A DNA stretch of 64,000 nucleotides from assembly GCF_900129615.1 (NCBI RefSeq), contig NZ_FQWI01000003.1:496001-560000 (forward strand), given 5' to 3'. The translations under genes were made by a program, and so were the position numbers. A model generated the notes under the pieces. It saw only the letters and a list, made by a program, of their open reading frames with translations. It did no database searches and was not told the DNA's origin. Positions 12,815-21,103 of this stretch are shown here, piece by piece. The DNA comes from Pectobacterium carotovorum. Lineage in GTDB: Bacteria; Pseudomonadota; Gammaproteobacteria; Enterobacterales; Enterobacteriaceae. Position 1 is the first letter of the stretch, and every line of letters starts with the position of its first letter.

Positions 12815-13981
12815 ATGCATTACGATGCGATTGTGGTTGGCGGTGGCATGGTCGGTGCGGCCGCGGCGCTTGGGCTGGCACAGCAAGGATTTCAGGTTGC
12901 AGTCGTTGAGCAGGAAATGCCGACGCCTTTTGATGCCGCCAGTCCGCCAGATTTACGGATCTCGGCGATTGGCTATGCGTCGGTTGCGCTATTGAAAGAA
13001 CTGGGTGCATGGCCACGGGTGCAGCAGATGCGCAGCGCGCCTTACCGTCGGTTGGAAACCTGGGAATGGGCGAATGCCAGAGTCGTTTTTGATGCTGCCG
13101 ACATTCACCTGCCCGAGCTGGGTTTTATGGTGGAAAACCGCGTGCTGCAACTGGCGCTCTGGGAAAGTTTGCAGGAAGAGGAACGCTGCCACTGTTATTG
13201 CCCGGCTACGCCGCAGAACTTGCAACGCACCGATGATGGCTGGTGTTTACAGCTTGCCGATGGGCAACAGCTGACGGCTGCGCTGGTAATTGGCGCCGAT
13301 GGCGCGAATTCTCAGGTTCGCCAGTGGGCGGGGATTGGCATCAGCGGCTGGCAGTATCGCCAGTCTTGTATGTTGATCGGCGTAGAGACCTCGCAACCCC
13401 AGCAGGATGTGACCTGGCAGCAGTTTACACCGAGCGGCCCGCGTGCGTTTTTGCCGCTGTTTGACCAGTGGGGATCGCTGGTGTGGTATGACAGCCCTCA
13501 GCGCATTCGTCAGCTTCAGGCGATGCCGCTTACACAGCTGGATAAAGAAATTGCGGCCGCGTTTCCTGAGCGATTGGGCAAGGTCAAGGCGCTCTCCGCC
13601 GGATCATTCCCGCTGGTCAGACGCCATGCGCAAACCTATATCAAGCCAGGCTTGGTGCTATTGGGTGATGCCGCGCATACCATCAATCCACTGGCGGGGC
13701 AGGGGGTAAATCTGGGATATCGCGATGTTGAGGCGCTGCTGGATGTGTTAATTAACGCGCGCAATGCAGGGGAAGAATGGGCTTCTGAGCGTGTGTTACG
13801 CCGCTATCAGTGCCGCCGTATGCCGGATAACCTGATGATGCAAAGCGGGATGGATCTCTTCTATAACGCGTTCAGTAATGCGTTACCACCGCTGAGCTTT
13901 GCTCGCAATATGGCGCTGATGGTTGCACAGCGCGCTGGCGTGTTAAAACAGCGCGCATTGAAATATGCCATTGGCGTTTAA
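12815..13981 (+). CDS. ubiF: 3-demethoxyubiquinol 3-hydroxylase UbiF
   Basis: Flavin monooxygenase of the UbiH/UbiF/Coq6 family catalysing the last hydroxylation of the ubiquinone ring. 388 residues. The Rossmann motif VVGGGMVGAAAALG is at the N-terminus, the DG motif is GADGANSQVRQWAG, and the second FAD motif is GDAAHTINPLAGQGVNLGYRD. Divergent from miaB with a 227-bp shared promoter region. Close to E. coli UbiF throughout (YRRLETWEWA, WQQFTPSGPRAFLPLFD). Confidence 0.96.
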   Translation: MHYDAIVVGGGMVGAAAALGLAQQGFQVAVVEQEMPTPFDAASPPDLRISAIGYASVALLKELGAWPRVQQMRSAPYRRLETWEWANARVVFDAADIHLPELGFMVENRVLQLALWESLQEEERCHCYCPATPQNLQRTDDGWCLQLADGQQLTAALVIGADGANSQVRQWAGIGISGWQYRQSCMLIGVETSQPQQDVTWQQFTPSGPRAFLPLFDQWGSLVWYDSPQRIRQLQAMPLTQLDKEIAAAFPERLGKVKALSAGSFPLVRRHAQTYIKPGLVLLGDAAHTINPLAGQGVNLGYRDVEALLDVLINARNAGEEWASERVLRRYQCRRMPDNLMMQSGMDLFYNAFSNALPPLSFARNMALMVAQRAGVLKQRALKYAIGV

Positions 13982-14003
13982 TGAATAATGAGGATGCCAC
14001 CCG

Positions 14004-14618
14004 CTAGAGCACGGGCTCGGCGGTGAAGATAATATCGGTGTCCTCATTGGTTGTTGCTGTAAAGCGAACCTTTCCTACCTGTCGAACACCTTTGCCTGAG
14101 GTCTGGCTATCCTGCAGCAGGCCGAACATCATCTCGGTCAGCTCAGGGCTTTCCATATTGTTCTCGCCCAATAGCGCAGAAAATGCGGCTGTGACGATTT
14201 GCAGATTCAGTCTTGTTGCTTCGGGGGATTCTGACGCGGCGTTGAGTATCACGAGTCCATTAAGCTGTTGGCCTTTACTCTCTACTGACCCAATTAATCC
14301 AACATGCTCGTTAAAAATGTGCTGAAAGTCATCGACGGAGCTTCCCTTTTCCAACTTAACGGTCAATGCGAGAGGGATATTGAGTTTCGTCAGATTAGCA
14401 TTCATCCGGTCAGCGAACGTTTGCGAAGACATCTTAAAAGAAGGGACGCCAGCAGCATAAGTCGGTGTAATGAAGCAAAGCAGCAACGCCACGCTGAGTA
14501 ACAGTGTGGTTAACTGCGCACGTCTGACAGACCATCGCGATTGGCCGACGTCATTCTGCTGTGGCAGCACAACATGGCTGAAACCATGAGTAACAGAGGA
14601 TGTAGATAAAACCTTCAT
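14004..14618 (-). CDS. Unrecognised exported or membrane-anchored protein
   Basis: About 204 residues from the ATG at 14618; a frame open to 14666 adds 16 residues with no ribosome site. I do not recognise a family. A basic segment (RWSVRRAQ) precedes a strong hydrophobic stretch (LTTLLLSVALLLCFITPTYA), so it is either a signal peptide with an unusually long N-region or a signal anchor. The rest is soluble-looking, mixed alpha/beta, without cysteines or obvious catalytic motifs. Convergent with ubiF, 22 bp apart, and downstream of the tRNA operon on the same strand. Base composition is not obviously foreign. Confidence 0.75.
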   Translation of the reverse strand: MKVLSTSSVTHGFSHVVLPQQNDVGQSRWSVRRAQLTTLLLSVALLLCFITPTYAAGVPSFKMSSQTFADRMNANLTKLNIPLALTVKLEKGSSVDDFQHIFNEHVGLIGSVESKGQQLNGLVILNAASESPEATRLNLQIVTAAFSALLGENNMESPELTEMMFGLLQDSQTSGKGVRQVGKVRFTATTNEDTDIIFTAEPVL

Positions 14619-14692
14619 GCCCGCCCTTTTAGGAAAATCGAATGATTGGTTTGGATATATTAACACCAGACTATGTTAATACCAGACACAAC

Positions 14693-14726
14693 AAAACGGG
14701 GCGACATCTTTCGATTGTCGCCCCGT
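14693..14726 (-). terminator. Terminator of the tRNA operon
   Basis: Minus strand: 11-bp perfect stem (ACGGGGCGACA/TGTCGCCCCGT) with a nine-base loop and a short T-run, 27 bases after the last tRNA. Confidence 0.8.
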
Positions 14727-14752
14727 TTCTTTGCTGTTTTACCAGCTTTATT

Positions 14753-14827
14753 TGGCTGGGGTACGAGGATTCGAACCTCGGAATGCCGGAATCAGAATCC
14801 GGTGCCTTACCGCTTGGCGATACCCCA
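14753..14827 (-). tRNA. glnV: tRNA-Gln (anticodon CUG)
   Basis: 75 nt including an encoded CCA. Begins TGGGGTATCGCCAAGC on the minus strand; the anticodon loop reads GATTCTGAT, giving CUG; the T-arm is GGTTCGAATCC. Last gene of the cluster; E. coli has two copies (glnV, glnX) at this position, only one is seen here. Confidence 0.97.
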
Positions 14828-14833
14828 AAAATA

Positions 14834-14910
14834 TGGTGGCTACGACGGGAATCGAACCTGTGACCCCAGCATTATGAGTGCTGTGCTCTAACCAGCTGAG
14901 CTACGTAGCC
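14834..14910 (-). tRNA. metU: tRNA-Met (anticodon CAU), elongator type
   Basis: 77 nt with encoded CCA. Begins GGCTACGTAGCTCAGC with a normal first pair (G-C), so elongator and not initiator. The anticodon loop contains CTCATAA. It appears identical to the first tRNA of the operon (15298-15374). Confidence 0.97.
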
Positions 14911-14963
14911 AAACTTACTGCTAATGTTACTTTACTTCAACAAATCTTCTACTATCAAGTAGA

Positions 14964-15038
14964 TGGCTGGGGTACCTGGATTCGAACCAGGGAATGCTGG
15001 TATCAAAAACCAGTGCCTTACCGCTTGGCGATACCCCA
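14964..15038 (-). tRNA. glnW: tRNA-Gln (anticodon UUG), copy 2
   Basis: 75 nt with encoded CCA. The anticodon loop contains TTTTTGATA, giving UUG. Its anticodon stem has a U-A pair where the neighbouring copy has C-G; otherwise the two genes appear the same. Confidence 0.97.
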
Positions 15039-15073
15039 ACAGGACAACGAATTTTTCAGCATATGTTTTGAAA

Positions 15074-15148
15074 TGGCTGGGGTACCTGGATTCGAACCAG
15101 GGAATGCCGGTATCAAAAACCGGTGCCTTACCGCTTGGCGATACCCCA
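15074..15148 (-). tRNA. glnU: tRNA-Gln (anticodon UUG), copy 1
   Basis: 75 nt with encoded CCA, anticodon UUG. Differs from the copy at 14964-15038 by a compensated base pair in the anticodon stem. Confidence 0.97.
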
Positions 15149-15204
15149 ATCACTACAAAACACTAACAGGCTTCGAAAAGCGATGTCAGACCGAGAAGAT
15201 GATA

Positions 15205-15289
15205 TGGTGCGGGAGGCGAGACTTGAACTCGCACACCTTGCGGCGCCAGAACCTAAATCTGGTGCGTCTACCAATTTCGCCACTCCCGC
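15205..15289 (-). tRNA. leuW: tRNA-Leu (anticodon UAG)
   Basis: 85 nt with encoded CCA and a long variable arm, as expected for a class II tRNA. Begins GCGGGAGTGGCGAAATTGG; the anticodon loop reads GATTTAGGT, giving UAG. Confidence 0.97.
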
Positions 15290-15297
15290 AAAAAAGA

Positions 15298-15374
15298 TGG
15301 TGGCTACGACGGGAATCGAACCTGTGACCCCAGCATTATGAGTGCTGTGCTCTAACCAGCTGAGCTACGTAGCC
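15298..15374 (-). tRNA. metT: tRNA-Met (anticodon CAU), elongator type, first of the operon
   Basis: 77 nt with encoded CCA, seemingly identical to the copy at 14834-14910. Promoter-proximal gene of the six-gene operon, matching E. coli metT-leuW-glnU-glnW-metU-glnV. Confidence 0.97.
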
Positions 15375-15403
15375 ATCTTTTCCGCGTCACCTTCATCGGC
15401 GTT

Positions 15404-15441
15404 GCGGGGCGCATTATGCGTAGTTGGCCTAATTGCGTCAA
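15404..15441 (-). promoter_or_regulatory. Promoter of the tRNA operon with GC-rich discriminator
   Basis: Minus strand: -35 TTGACG (15441-15436), 17-bp spacer, -10 CATAAT (15418-15413), followed at once by GCGCCCCGC. A GC-rich discriminator between -10 and start is typical of stable-RNA promoters under stringent control. It lies about 35 bases before metT. Confidence 0.8.
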
Positions 15442-15546
15442 CTAGTTTTTTCCCGAAAAGTGCCCTCAATGTATCGTTTGTTTGGGTTGTGAACAGTATG
15501 GTGAGAAAAACGCCAAAAAGCACGCATTCCCAGTCAATTAAGCGTA

Positions 15547-15572
15547 CAAAAACGGGCCATGAAAGGCCCGTT
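15547..15572 (-). terminator. Intrinsic terminator of asnB
   Basis: Minus strand: stem AACGGGCC/GGCCCGTT with a six-base loop, followed by a T-run; about 20 bases after the asnB stop. Confidence 0.85.
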
Positions 15573-15593
15573 GACTGAAGAAATTAAATCGGA

Positions 15594-17258
15594 TTATTTG
15601 TAGGCGGACTGGTGTACGCCAACTGCGCGGCCTGATGGATCATCCAGTTTCTTGAAGGATTCATCCCACTCAATCGCTTTAGCTGACGAACAGGCGACGG
15701 ATGGGCCACCCGGTACGCATTCTGCCGCGCTTGGAACTGGGAACAGCTCTTCGAAGATTTCACGGTACAGGTACGCTTCTTTGGAGCCCGGCGTGTTGTA
15801 CGGGAAGCGGAAGCGTGCCGTTTCTAACTGTTGATCGGTAACTTGGTTAGCTGCCACTTCTTTCAGCGTGTCGATCCAGCTGTAGCCCACGCCGTCAGAG
15901 AACTGTTCTTTCTGACGCCATGCAACGCTGTGCGGCAGGTAGGATTCAAAGCACTCGCGCAGGATGTGTTTTTCCATCTTGCCGTTGCCACACATTTTGT
16001 CGCGTGGGTTGATGCGCATCGCGACATCGAGGAAGTTTTTGTCCAGGAACGGTACGCGAGCTTCCACGCCCCAGGCTGACATCGCTTTGTTGGCGCGGGC
16101 GCAGTCGTACTGGTGCAGTGCCAGCAGCTTACGCACGGTTTCTTCATGCAGCTCTTTGGCGTTTGGCGCTTTGTGGAAATAGAGATAGCCGCCGAATACT
16201 TCGTCAGAACCTTCACCAGACAGCACCATCTTGATGCCCATCGCTTTGATTTTACGGGACATCAGGTACATCGGCGTTGAAGCGCGAATCGTGGTGACGT
16301 CATAGGTTTCGATGTGATAAATCACGTCACGAATCGCATCCAGCCCTTCCTGAACGGTGAAGTGAATTTCGTGGTGCACGGTGCCTAAGTGGTTAGCAAC
16401 TTCCTGCGCCGCTTTCAAATCTGGCGCACCTTCCAAACCGACGGCGAAAGAGTGCAACTGAGGCCACCAGGCTTCACTGCGCTCGTCATCTTCTACGCGA
16501 CGTGCGGCATATTTTTTGGTGATCGCGGAGATAACGGAGGAATCCAGACCGCCAGAGAGCAACACACCGTAGGGCACGTCAGACATCAGGTGGCTTTTCA
16601 CCGCTTCTTCCAGTGCATCGCGCAGCGCTTCTTTATCCGTTTCGTTGTCTTTTACTGCGTCATAATCAAACCAGTCACGCTGGTAATACTCGCGAATTTC
16701 GCCGTCTTTGCTCCACAGGTAGCTGCCAGCCGGGAATTCTTTGATGGTGCGGCAAACCGGTACCAACGCTTTCATTTCAGAAGCGACGTAGAGGTTGCCG
16801 TGCTCATCGTAACCCATATACAGCGGGATGATGCCGAGGTGGTCACGGCCAATCAGGTAGGCGTCTTTCTCGCTGTCATACAGGGCAAAGGCGAACATGC
16901 CGCGCAGTTCATCCAGGAATTCAGGGCCTTTTTCCTGATACAGCGCCAGAATCACTTCGCAGTCGGAGCCAGTCTGAAACGCGTAACGGTCGCCGTATTG
17001 CTGACGCAATGCTTGATGGTTATAAATTTCACCGTTAACAGCCAGAATGTGGGTGCGCTCGGCGTTGTAAAGCGGCTGTGCGCCCGTGTTGACGTCAACG
17101 ATAGACAGACGTTCGTGAGCCAGAATCGCTTTGTCGCTGGCATACACGCCGGACCAGTCTGGGCCGCGGTGACGCATCAAACGGGATAATTCCAGCGCTT
17201 TCTTACGCAGTTCAACAGGATCGCTTTTCAGATCAAGCACACCAAAAATAGAACACAT
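15594..17258 (-). CDS. asnB: Glutamine-hydrolysing asparagine synthetase B
   Basis: Makes asparagine from aspartate, ATP and glutamine or ammonia. 554 residues, the E. coli length. The N-terminal Ntn glutaminase domain starts with the nucleophile Cys2 (MCSIFGVLD). The synthetase domain carries the PP-loop LLSGGLDSSVISAI and LSGEGSDEVFGGYLYF. In E. coli it lies beside nagD; here nagC is the next gene, 203 bp away and on the same strand. Terminators lie after both genes, so it is probably a separate transcript. Confidence 0.98.
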   Translation of the reverse strand: MCSIFGVLDLKSDPVELRKKALELSRLMRHRGPDWSGVYASDKAILAHERLSIVDVNTGAQPLYNAERTHILAVNGEIYNHQALRQQYGDRYAFQTGSDCEVILALYQEKGPEFLDELRGMFAFALYDSEKDAYLIGRDHLGIIPLYMGYDEHGNLYVASEMKALVPVCRTIKEFPAGSYLWSKDGEIREYYQRDWFDYDAVKDNETDKEALRDALEEAVKSHLMSDVPYGVLLSGGLDSSVISAITKKYAARRVEDDERSEAWWPQLHSFAVGLEGAPDLKAAQEVANHLGTVHHEIHFTVQEGLDAIRDVIYHIETYDVTTIRASTPMYLMSRKIKAMGIKMVLSGEGSDEVFGGYLYFHKAPNAKELHEETVRKLLALHQYDCARANKAMSAWGVEARVPFLDKNFLDVAMRINPRDKMCGNGKMEKHILRECFESYLPHSVAWRQKEQFSDGVGYSWIDTLKEVAANQVTDQQLETARFRFPYNTPGSKEAYLYREIFEELFPVPSAAECVPGGPSVACSSAKAIEWDESFKKLDDPSGRAVGVHQSAYK

Positions 17259-17412
17259 ACATGACTCCCAGTAATGACAGATTCGAACTCAGTGCCATTG
17301 ATTTAGCATCAAAGTGCCATGGGAATTCAATATTATTTAATGAAAAAAGCCATCGACATGGTGTTTCGTTAATTTATGCGGTTTTTTGGTGTTGATTCGT
17401 CAAATTCATAGA

Positions 17413-17451
17413 AGGGAAAGGCCGGATTTTTAGTGATTACATAATCCGGCC
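17413..17451 (-). terminator. Intrinsic terminator of the nag operon after nagC
   Basis: Minus strand: 8-bp stem GGCCGGAT/ATCCGGCC with an A/T-rich loop of 16 bases, then TTTCCCTTC; directly follows nagC. Confidence 0.65.
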
Positions 17452-17461
17452 AGAAAGGGAA

Positions 17462-18685
17462 TCAGGCGTTTTCGAGCAATTGCTGTAGCAGCACGCCGTT
17501 TAGCATCGCCCGTTTGACCAACGCGAACGCGCTGATAGCAGAAAGATGGTTGAGGCTGGAGATCTCAATCGGCAGGTTGTGGCGAAATTCTTTCAGCACC
17601 TGCGCGTTGATGCAGCGTTGGATCGCAGGAAGCAGCGTTTTTTCTGCTTCGGTGATTTCACCCGCAATCACGACTTTCTGCGGGTTGAACAGGTTAATCG
17701 CGATGGACAGCGCTTTGCCGAGATTGAGCCCGGCCTGTTCGATAACTTCACGGGCGAGGGCATCACCTCGGTTTGCCGCTTTGCAAATCGTAGAAATCGT
17801 ACAGTGGTCGGTAGAAAGCTTGCTGGGGTAGCCCTGACCCAGCAGGTGTCGTACGCGCTGTTCAATGGCGGCGTTGGCGACGACGGTTTCCAGACAGCCG
17901 AAATTGCCGCAGTGGCAGCGATCGCCGAGTGGATCGATCTGAATATGGCCGATCTCGCCCACGTTGCCGTTGCTGCCAAGAAATATTTGCCCGTTGACGA
18001 GAATACCCGCGCCTGTGCCGCGATGGACGCGTACCAGAATAGAATCCAGTGAATCGTGTGTGGCACCGAAATAGTGTTCTGCTAGCGCCAGGCTGCGGAT
18101 ATCGTGACCGACAAAGCTGGTAACATTGAATTGGCGTTGCAGGTTTTCGACCAGTTGCCAGTTATCCACGCTGATGTGCGGCATATAGCGGACGATGCCT
18201 GCAACGGGATCAACCAGCCCCGGCAGCACAACGGAGATCGCAATGAGCTCGCGAATACGGCGTTGATGGCTGCTGATAAAGCCGCCGATGGCCTGAAAGA
18301 GTGCGGCTTCCAGCGACTCCTGCGTTTTTTCTTGCAGTTCGTAGTGCGCTTCTTCCAGCGCTTTTCCCTGCAAATCGTACAGCGCAATAGTGGCGTCGTA
18401 ACGGCCAAGGCGTACGGCGATGCTATGGAAAGGGCGGTTTTCGGTGATAATCGAAATGGCGCGTCTGCCGCCGGTGGAAGCTTGCTGATCGACTTCTTTG
18501 ATTAGCCCACGTTCCAGAAGCTGGCGGGTGATTTTGGTGACGCTGGCGGGGGCAAGCTGGCTTTGTTCTGCTATCTGAATTCGTGAGATCGGACCCTGCT
18601 GGTCAATCAGGCGATAAACCACCGCACTGTTTAATTGTTTAACCAGATCGACATTCCCTATCTGCGCTTGTCCGCCTGTGGTCAT
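17462..18685 (-). CDS. nagC: N-acetylglucosamine repressor NagC
   Basis: ROK-family regulator that represses the nag genes and is released by GlcNAc-6-phosphate. 407 residues. The N-terminal winged helix-turn-helix is in ISRIQIAEQSQLAPASVTKITRQLLERGLI. The ROK domain contains the sugar-site sequence GNVGEIGHIQ and the zinc-binding CHCGNFGCLE. Lies 95 bp after nagA, from which it is separated by a 12-bp stem-loop. In E. coli nagD follows; it is absent here. Confidence 0.97.
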   Translation of the reverse strand: MTTGGQAQIGNVDLVKQLNSAVVYRLIDQQGPISRIQIAEQSQLAPASVTKITRQLLERGLIKEVDQQASTGGRRAISIITENRPFHSIAVRLGRYDATIALYDLQGKALEEAHYELQEKTQESLEAALFQAIGGFISSHQRRIRELIAISVVLPGLVDPVAGIVRYMPHISVDNWQLVENLQRQFNVTSFVGHDIRSLALAEHYFGATHDSLDSILVRVHRGTGAGILVNGQIFLGSNGNVGEIGHIQIDPLGDRCHCGNFGCLETVVANAAIEQRVRHLLGQGYPSKLSTDHCTISTICKAANRGDALAREVIEQAGLNLGKALSIAINLFNPQKVVIAGEITEAEKTLLPAIQRCINAQVLKEFRHNLPIEISSLNHLSAISAFALVKRAMLNGVLLQQLLENA

Positions 18686-18715
18686 TAAGAAGTTACTCGC
18701 TTAGGTTTAACTCAG

Positions 18716-18748
18716 CGTTGGGTAAACCTTATCGCAGTTTACCCAACG
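18716..18748. repeat. 12-bp inverted repeat in the nagA-nagC gap
   Basis: CGTTGGGTAAAC, nine-base loop, GTTTACCCAACG: a perfect dyad between nagA and nagC. The right arm is the first of three loosely similar 22-bp units (from 18734, 18756 and 18778), the last running over the nagA stop. Possible mRNA stabiliser or attenuator of nagC; no T-run follows. Confidence 0.7.
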
Positions 18749-18780
18749 TATTTCTGCTTTACCCCAAGGCGTTTCTCGTT

Positions 18781-19926
18781 TTATCCCCAAACAGGATTAC
18801 CGTTAACAAACGTCTTGAGAATGTGATAGTCACGGTCAAAGACGGTCAGGTTGGCCACTTTACCGCTTTCAATACTGCCTAACTGCTTATCGACGCCGAT
18901 GGCGCGAGCGGGATAGAGCGTTGCCATCCGAATTGCTTCATCCAGCGCGATACCCGCATGTTCGACGCTATTACGCACGGCTTCGATCATGGTCAGTGCC
19001 GAACCGCTCAGAGTGCCGTGTTCATCGACACAAATACCATCGCGGTAGTATATGGTTTTACCAGCAAAAATGAACTGGTCAATATCCGCACCGGCTGGTG
19101 CCGTGGCGTCGGTCACCAGCACCAGTTTATCGCCCTTGATACGTTTACTGTTGCGAATATTGGCCCAGTCAACGTGTCGTCCATCTGCGATAATACCGCA
19201 ATAGACTTCCGGTGCGTCGTAAATCGCGCCGACCAATCCTGGTTCGCGGCCAGTCAGATACGGCATGGCGTTGAACAGGTGGGTAGCGAAACGAATACCA
19301 GCGGAAAAACCCTGCTTAGCCTGTTCCCAGGTGGCGTTGGAATGCCCGGCAGAGACGATAATGCCCGCCGCCGTTAGCTGACGGATAACCGACGGTTCGA
19401 CTTCTTCCGGTGCCAGCGTGATTTTCGTAATGGCGTCCGCGTTGGCGCACAGAAAGTCGACCAATTCTTGCGTTGGTTTGCGGATAAAAGCAGGGTCATG
19501 CGTGCCTTTCTTTAGCACATTCAGCCATGGACCTTCGAGATGTAACCCAAGCGCCTGATGCTGATTCTGAGCCAGCCAGTCTCTCATCACGCTGATGCTG
19601 TGCTTCATAAAGGCATCGCTGGAGGTAATCAGAGTAGGCAAAAAACTGGTACAGCCTGAACGCTCGTTTGCCTGCTGCATGATCTCCAATGTCTTGACGG
19701 AGATCGTGTCCAGCGAGTCGTTGAACTGCACGCCGCCGCAGCCGTTCAACTGGAGATCGATAAACCCCGGGGCGAGGAATGCACCGCCCAGATCATGTTG
19801 TTCAATGCCGGCAGGAAGTTCGGCAAGTGGACAGATTCGTTCGATCAGCCCATCGGCAATCACGACGGCGTGATTATCCAGAATCTGATGGCCGGTGAAA
19901 ATCCGGCTATGGGTTAACGCGTACAT
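18781..19926 (-). CDS. nagA: N-acetylglucosamine-6-phosphate deacetylase NagA
   Basis: Amidohydrolase removing acetate from GlcNAc-6-P to give glucosamine-6-P. About 381 residues. Metal and catalytic motifs: [43 protein letters not shown] and the catalytic Asp in [10 protein letters not shown]. The second ATG of the pair (19926) is preferred because GGGAG ends six bases before it, and it aligns with E. coli MYALTQGRIF. Upstream ATGs at 19929 and 19941 are poorly spaced. It begins 18 bp after nagB. Confidence 0.95.
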   Translation of the reverse strand: MYALTHSRIFTGHQILDNHAVVIADGLIERICPLAELPAGIEQHDLGGAFLAPGFIDLQLNGCGGVQFNDSLDTISVKTLEIMQQANERSGCTSFLPTLITSSDAFMKHSISVMRDWLAQNQHQALGLHLEGPWLNVLKKGTHDPAFIRKPTQELVDFLCANADAITKITLAPEEVEPSVIRQLTAAGIIVSAGHSNATWEQAKQGFSAGIRFATHLFNAMPYLTGREPGLVGAIYDAPEVYCGIIADGRHVDWANIRNSKRIKGDKLVLVTDATAPAGADIDQFIFAGKTIYYRDGICVDEHGTLSGSALTMIEAVRNSVEHAGIALDEAIRMATLYPARAIGVDKQLGSIESGKVANLTVFDRDYHILKTFVNGNPVWG

Positions 19927-19944
19927 CATCGACTCCCGCATCGG

Positions 19945-20745
19945 TTAGAGATTTTTCATACTTTCCGTTTCTAATTCACGGAAGTATTTAACGGTTTTTA
20001 CCTTCAGTTCCATTGTTGAAGGCTCGTCACAAACCATGATGGCTTTGGCATGAAGTTGCAGGCAGCTAATGGTCCACATATGGTTAACATTGCCTTCTAC
20101 CGCAGCCTGTAGTGCCTGTGCCTTGTTACGACCGGTCACCAGAATCATCACTTCTTCGGCATCCAGCAGCGTACCGACACCCACGGTCAGGGCAAATTTA
20201 GGCACCAGACTGACGTCCCCGCCGAAGAAACGGGAATTGGCGATACGGGTTTCTTCTGTCAACGTTTTGATGCGTGTGCGGGAGGCCAGAGAGGAGGCGG
20301 GTTCATTGAAGGCGATATGTCCATCATTGCCCACGCCGCCCATGAAAAGATGAATTTTCCCGTAGGACTTTATTTTCTCTTCATAGCGGCGACATTCTGC
20401 TGTGGTGTCTTCTGCGTTGCCGTTCAACAGGTTAATGTTTTCACGCGGAATATCAACGTGATTGAAAAAATTCTGATGCATGAAGGTATGATAGCTTTCA
20501 GGGTGATCGGTCGGCAGATCGACATATTCATCCATATTGAAGGTGATGACGTGTTTGAAGCTCACCAGTCCCGCCTTGTGCATGGCGACCAGCGATTTGT
20601 AGGCCTCGAGCGGTGAACTGCCTGTCGGCAATCCCAGAATAAAAGGGCGATCTGCACTGGGCTTGAAAGCGTTAATTTTCTCAACGATGTGGCGGGCGGC
20701 CCATTTTCCGACGTCGGCGGCGGTGGTTAAAGGAATGAGTCTCAT
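19945..20745 (-). CDS. nagB: Glucosamine-6-phosphate deaminase NagB
   Basis: Converts glucosamine-6-P to fructose-6-P and ammonia; allosterically activated by GlcNAc-6-P in E. coli. 266 residues, the family length. Motifs: [15 protein letters not shown] (phosphate loop), [11 protein letters not shown] (catalytic Asp) and [26 protein letters not shown] precedes the ATG. First gene of nagBAC and divergent from nagE, the arrangement through which NagC acts in E. coli. Confidence 0.98.
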   Translation of the reverse strand: MRLIPLTTAADVGKWAARHIVEKINAFKPSADRPFILGLPTGSSPLEAYKSLVAMHKAGLVSFKHVITFNMDEYVDLPTDHPESYHTFMHQNFFNHVDIPRENINLLNGNAEDTTAECRRYEEKIKSYGKIHLFMGGVGNDGHIAFNEPASSLASRTRIKTLTEETRIANSRFFGGDVSLVPKFALTVGVGTLLDAEEVMILVTGRNKAQALQAAVEGNVNHMWTISCLQLHAKAIMVCDEPSTMELKVKTVKYFRELETESMKNL

Positions 20746-20905
20746 CGGCGCTCTCCTGATTTTTAGTGGAATTAAATACGTTATTGCACAAATCGCGCCA
20801 GCTGCGCGTTTTGTCTATGCATTAAAATTAGTCTACTCCGTTTTTTTTAATCTTGAAATAAGTTGGGGTTTTATTCAGGTATAAACTTTTTGTATGCAGT
20901 TTTTT

Positions 20906-20921
20906 GGTGATTTTTATCACA
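20906..20921. promoter_or_regulatory. CRP-cAMP binding site upstream of nagE
   Basis: GGTGA-N6-TCACA matches the CRP consensus TGTGA-N6-TCACA at 9 of 10 positions. Its centre lies about 60 bases before the predicted nagE start point, a class I activation distance. It fits catabolite control of GlcNAc uptake. Confidence 0.75.
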
Positions 20922-20938
20922 TAATTACGGGGTTTAAT

Positions 20939-20966
20939 TTGTGTAGCGAATTATTTTTCTTACACT
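20939..20966 (+). promoter_or_regulatory. Predicted nagE promoter
   Basis: -35 TTGTGT (20939-20944), 16-bp spacer, -10 TACACT (20961-20966). Modest matches, but the spacing relative to the CRP site is right for class I activation. Confidence 0.5.
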
Positions 20967-21103
20967 CCCCCTAAGAACCACCGCTGCCACATTTTTTCGA
21001 CAATGGCGTTTTTCGACAGCGACGTTCTTCGGCAGTGAAATTTATTGGCAGGTTTGTTTGCCCCACAACATTTCATTACCTCGCAAAGGTAAGAGAGGGA
21101 AAA

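Larger units (their letters stand above)
20746..21103. other. nagB-nagE divergent control region (358 bp)
   Basis: Very A/T-rich. Contains a good CRP site, a likely nagE promoter and the nagB leader. NagC operators are expected by homology with E. coli, where one site near each promoter allows looping. Several A/T dyads could serve, but I could not fix one with confidence. Confidence 0.6.

Noticed and set aside
20746-21103. Specific NagC operators
   Set aside because: Several A/T-rich dyads are possible, but I could not match one to a dependable consensus, so none is called.
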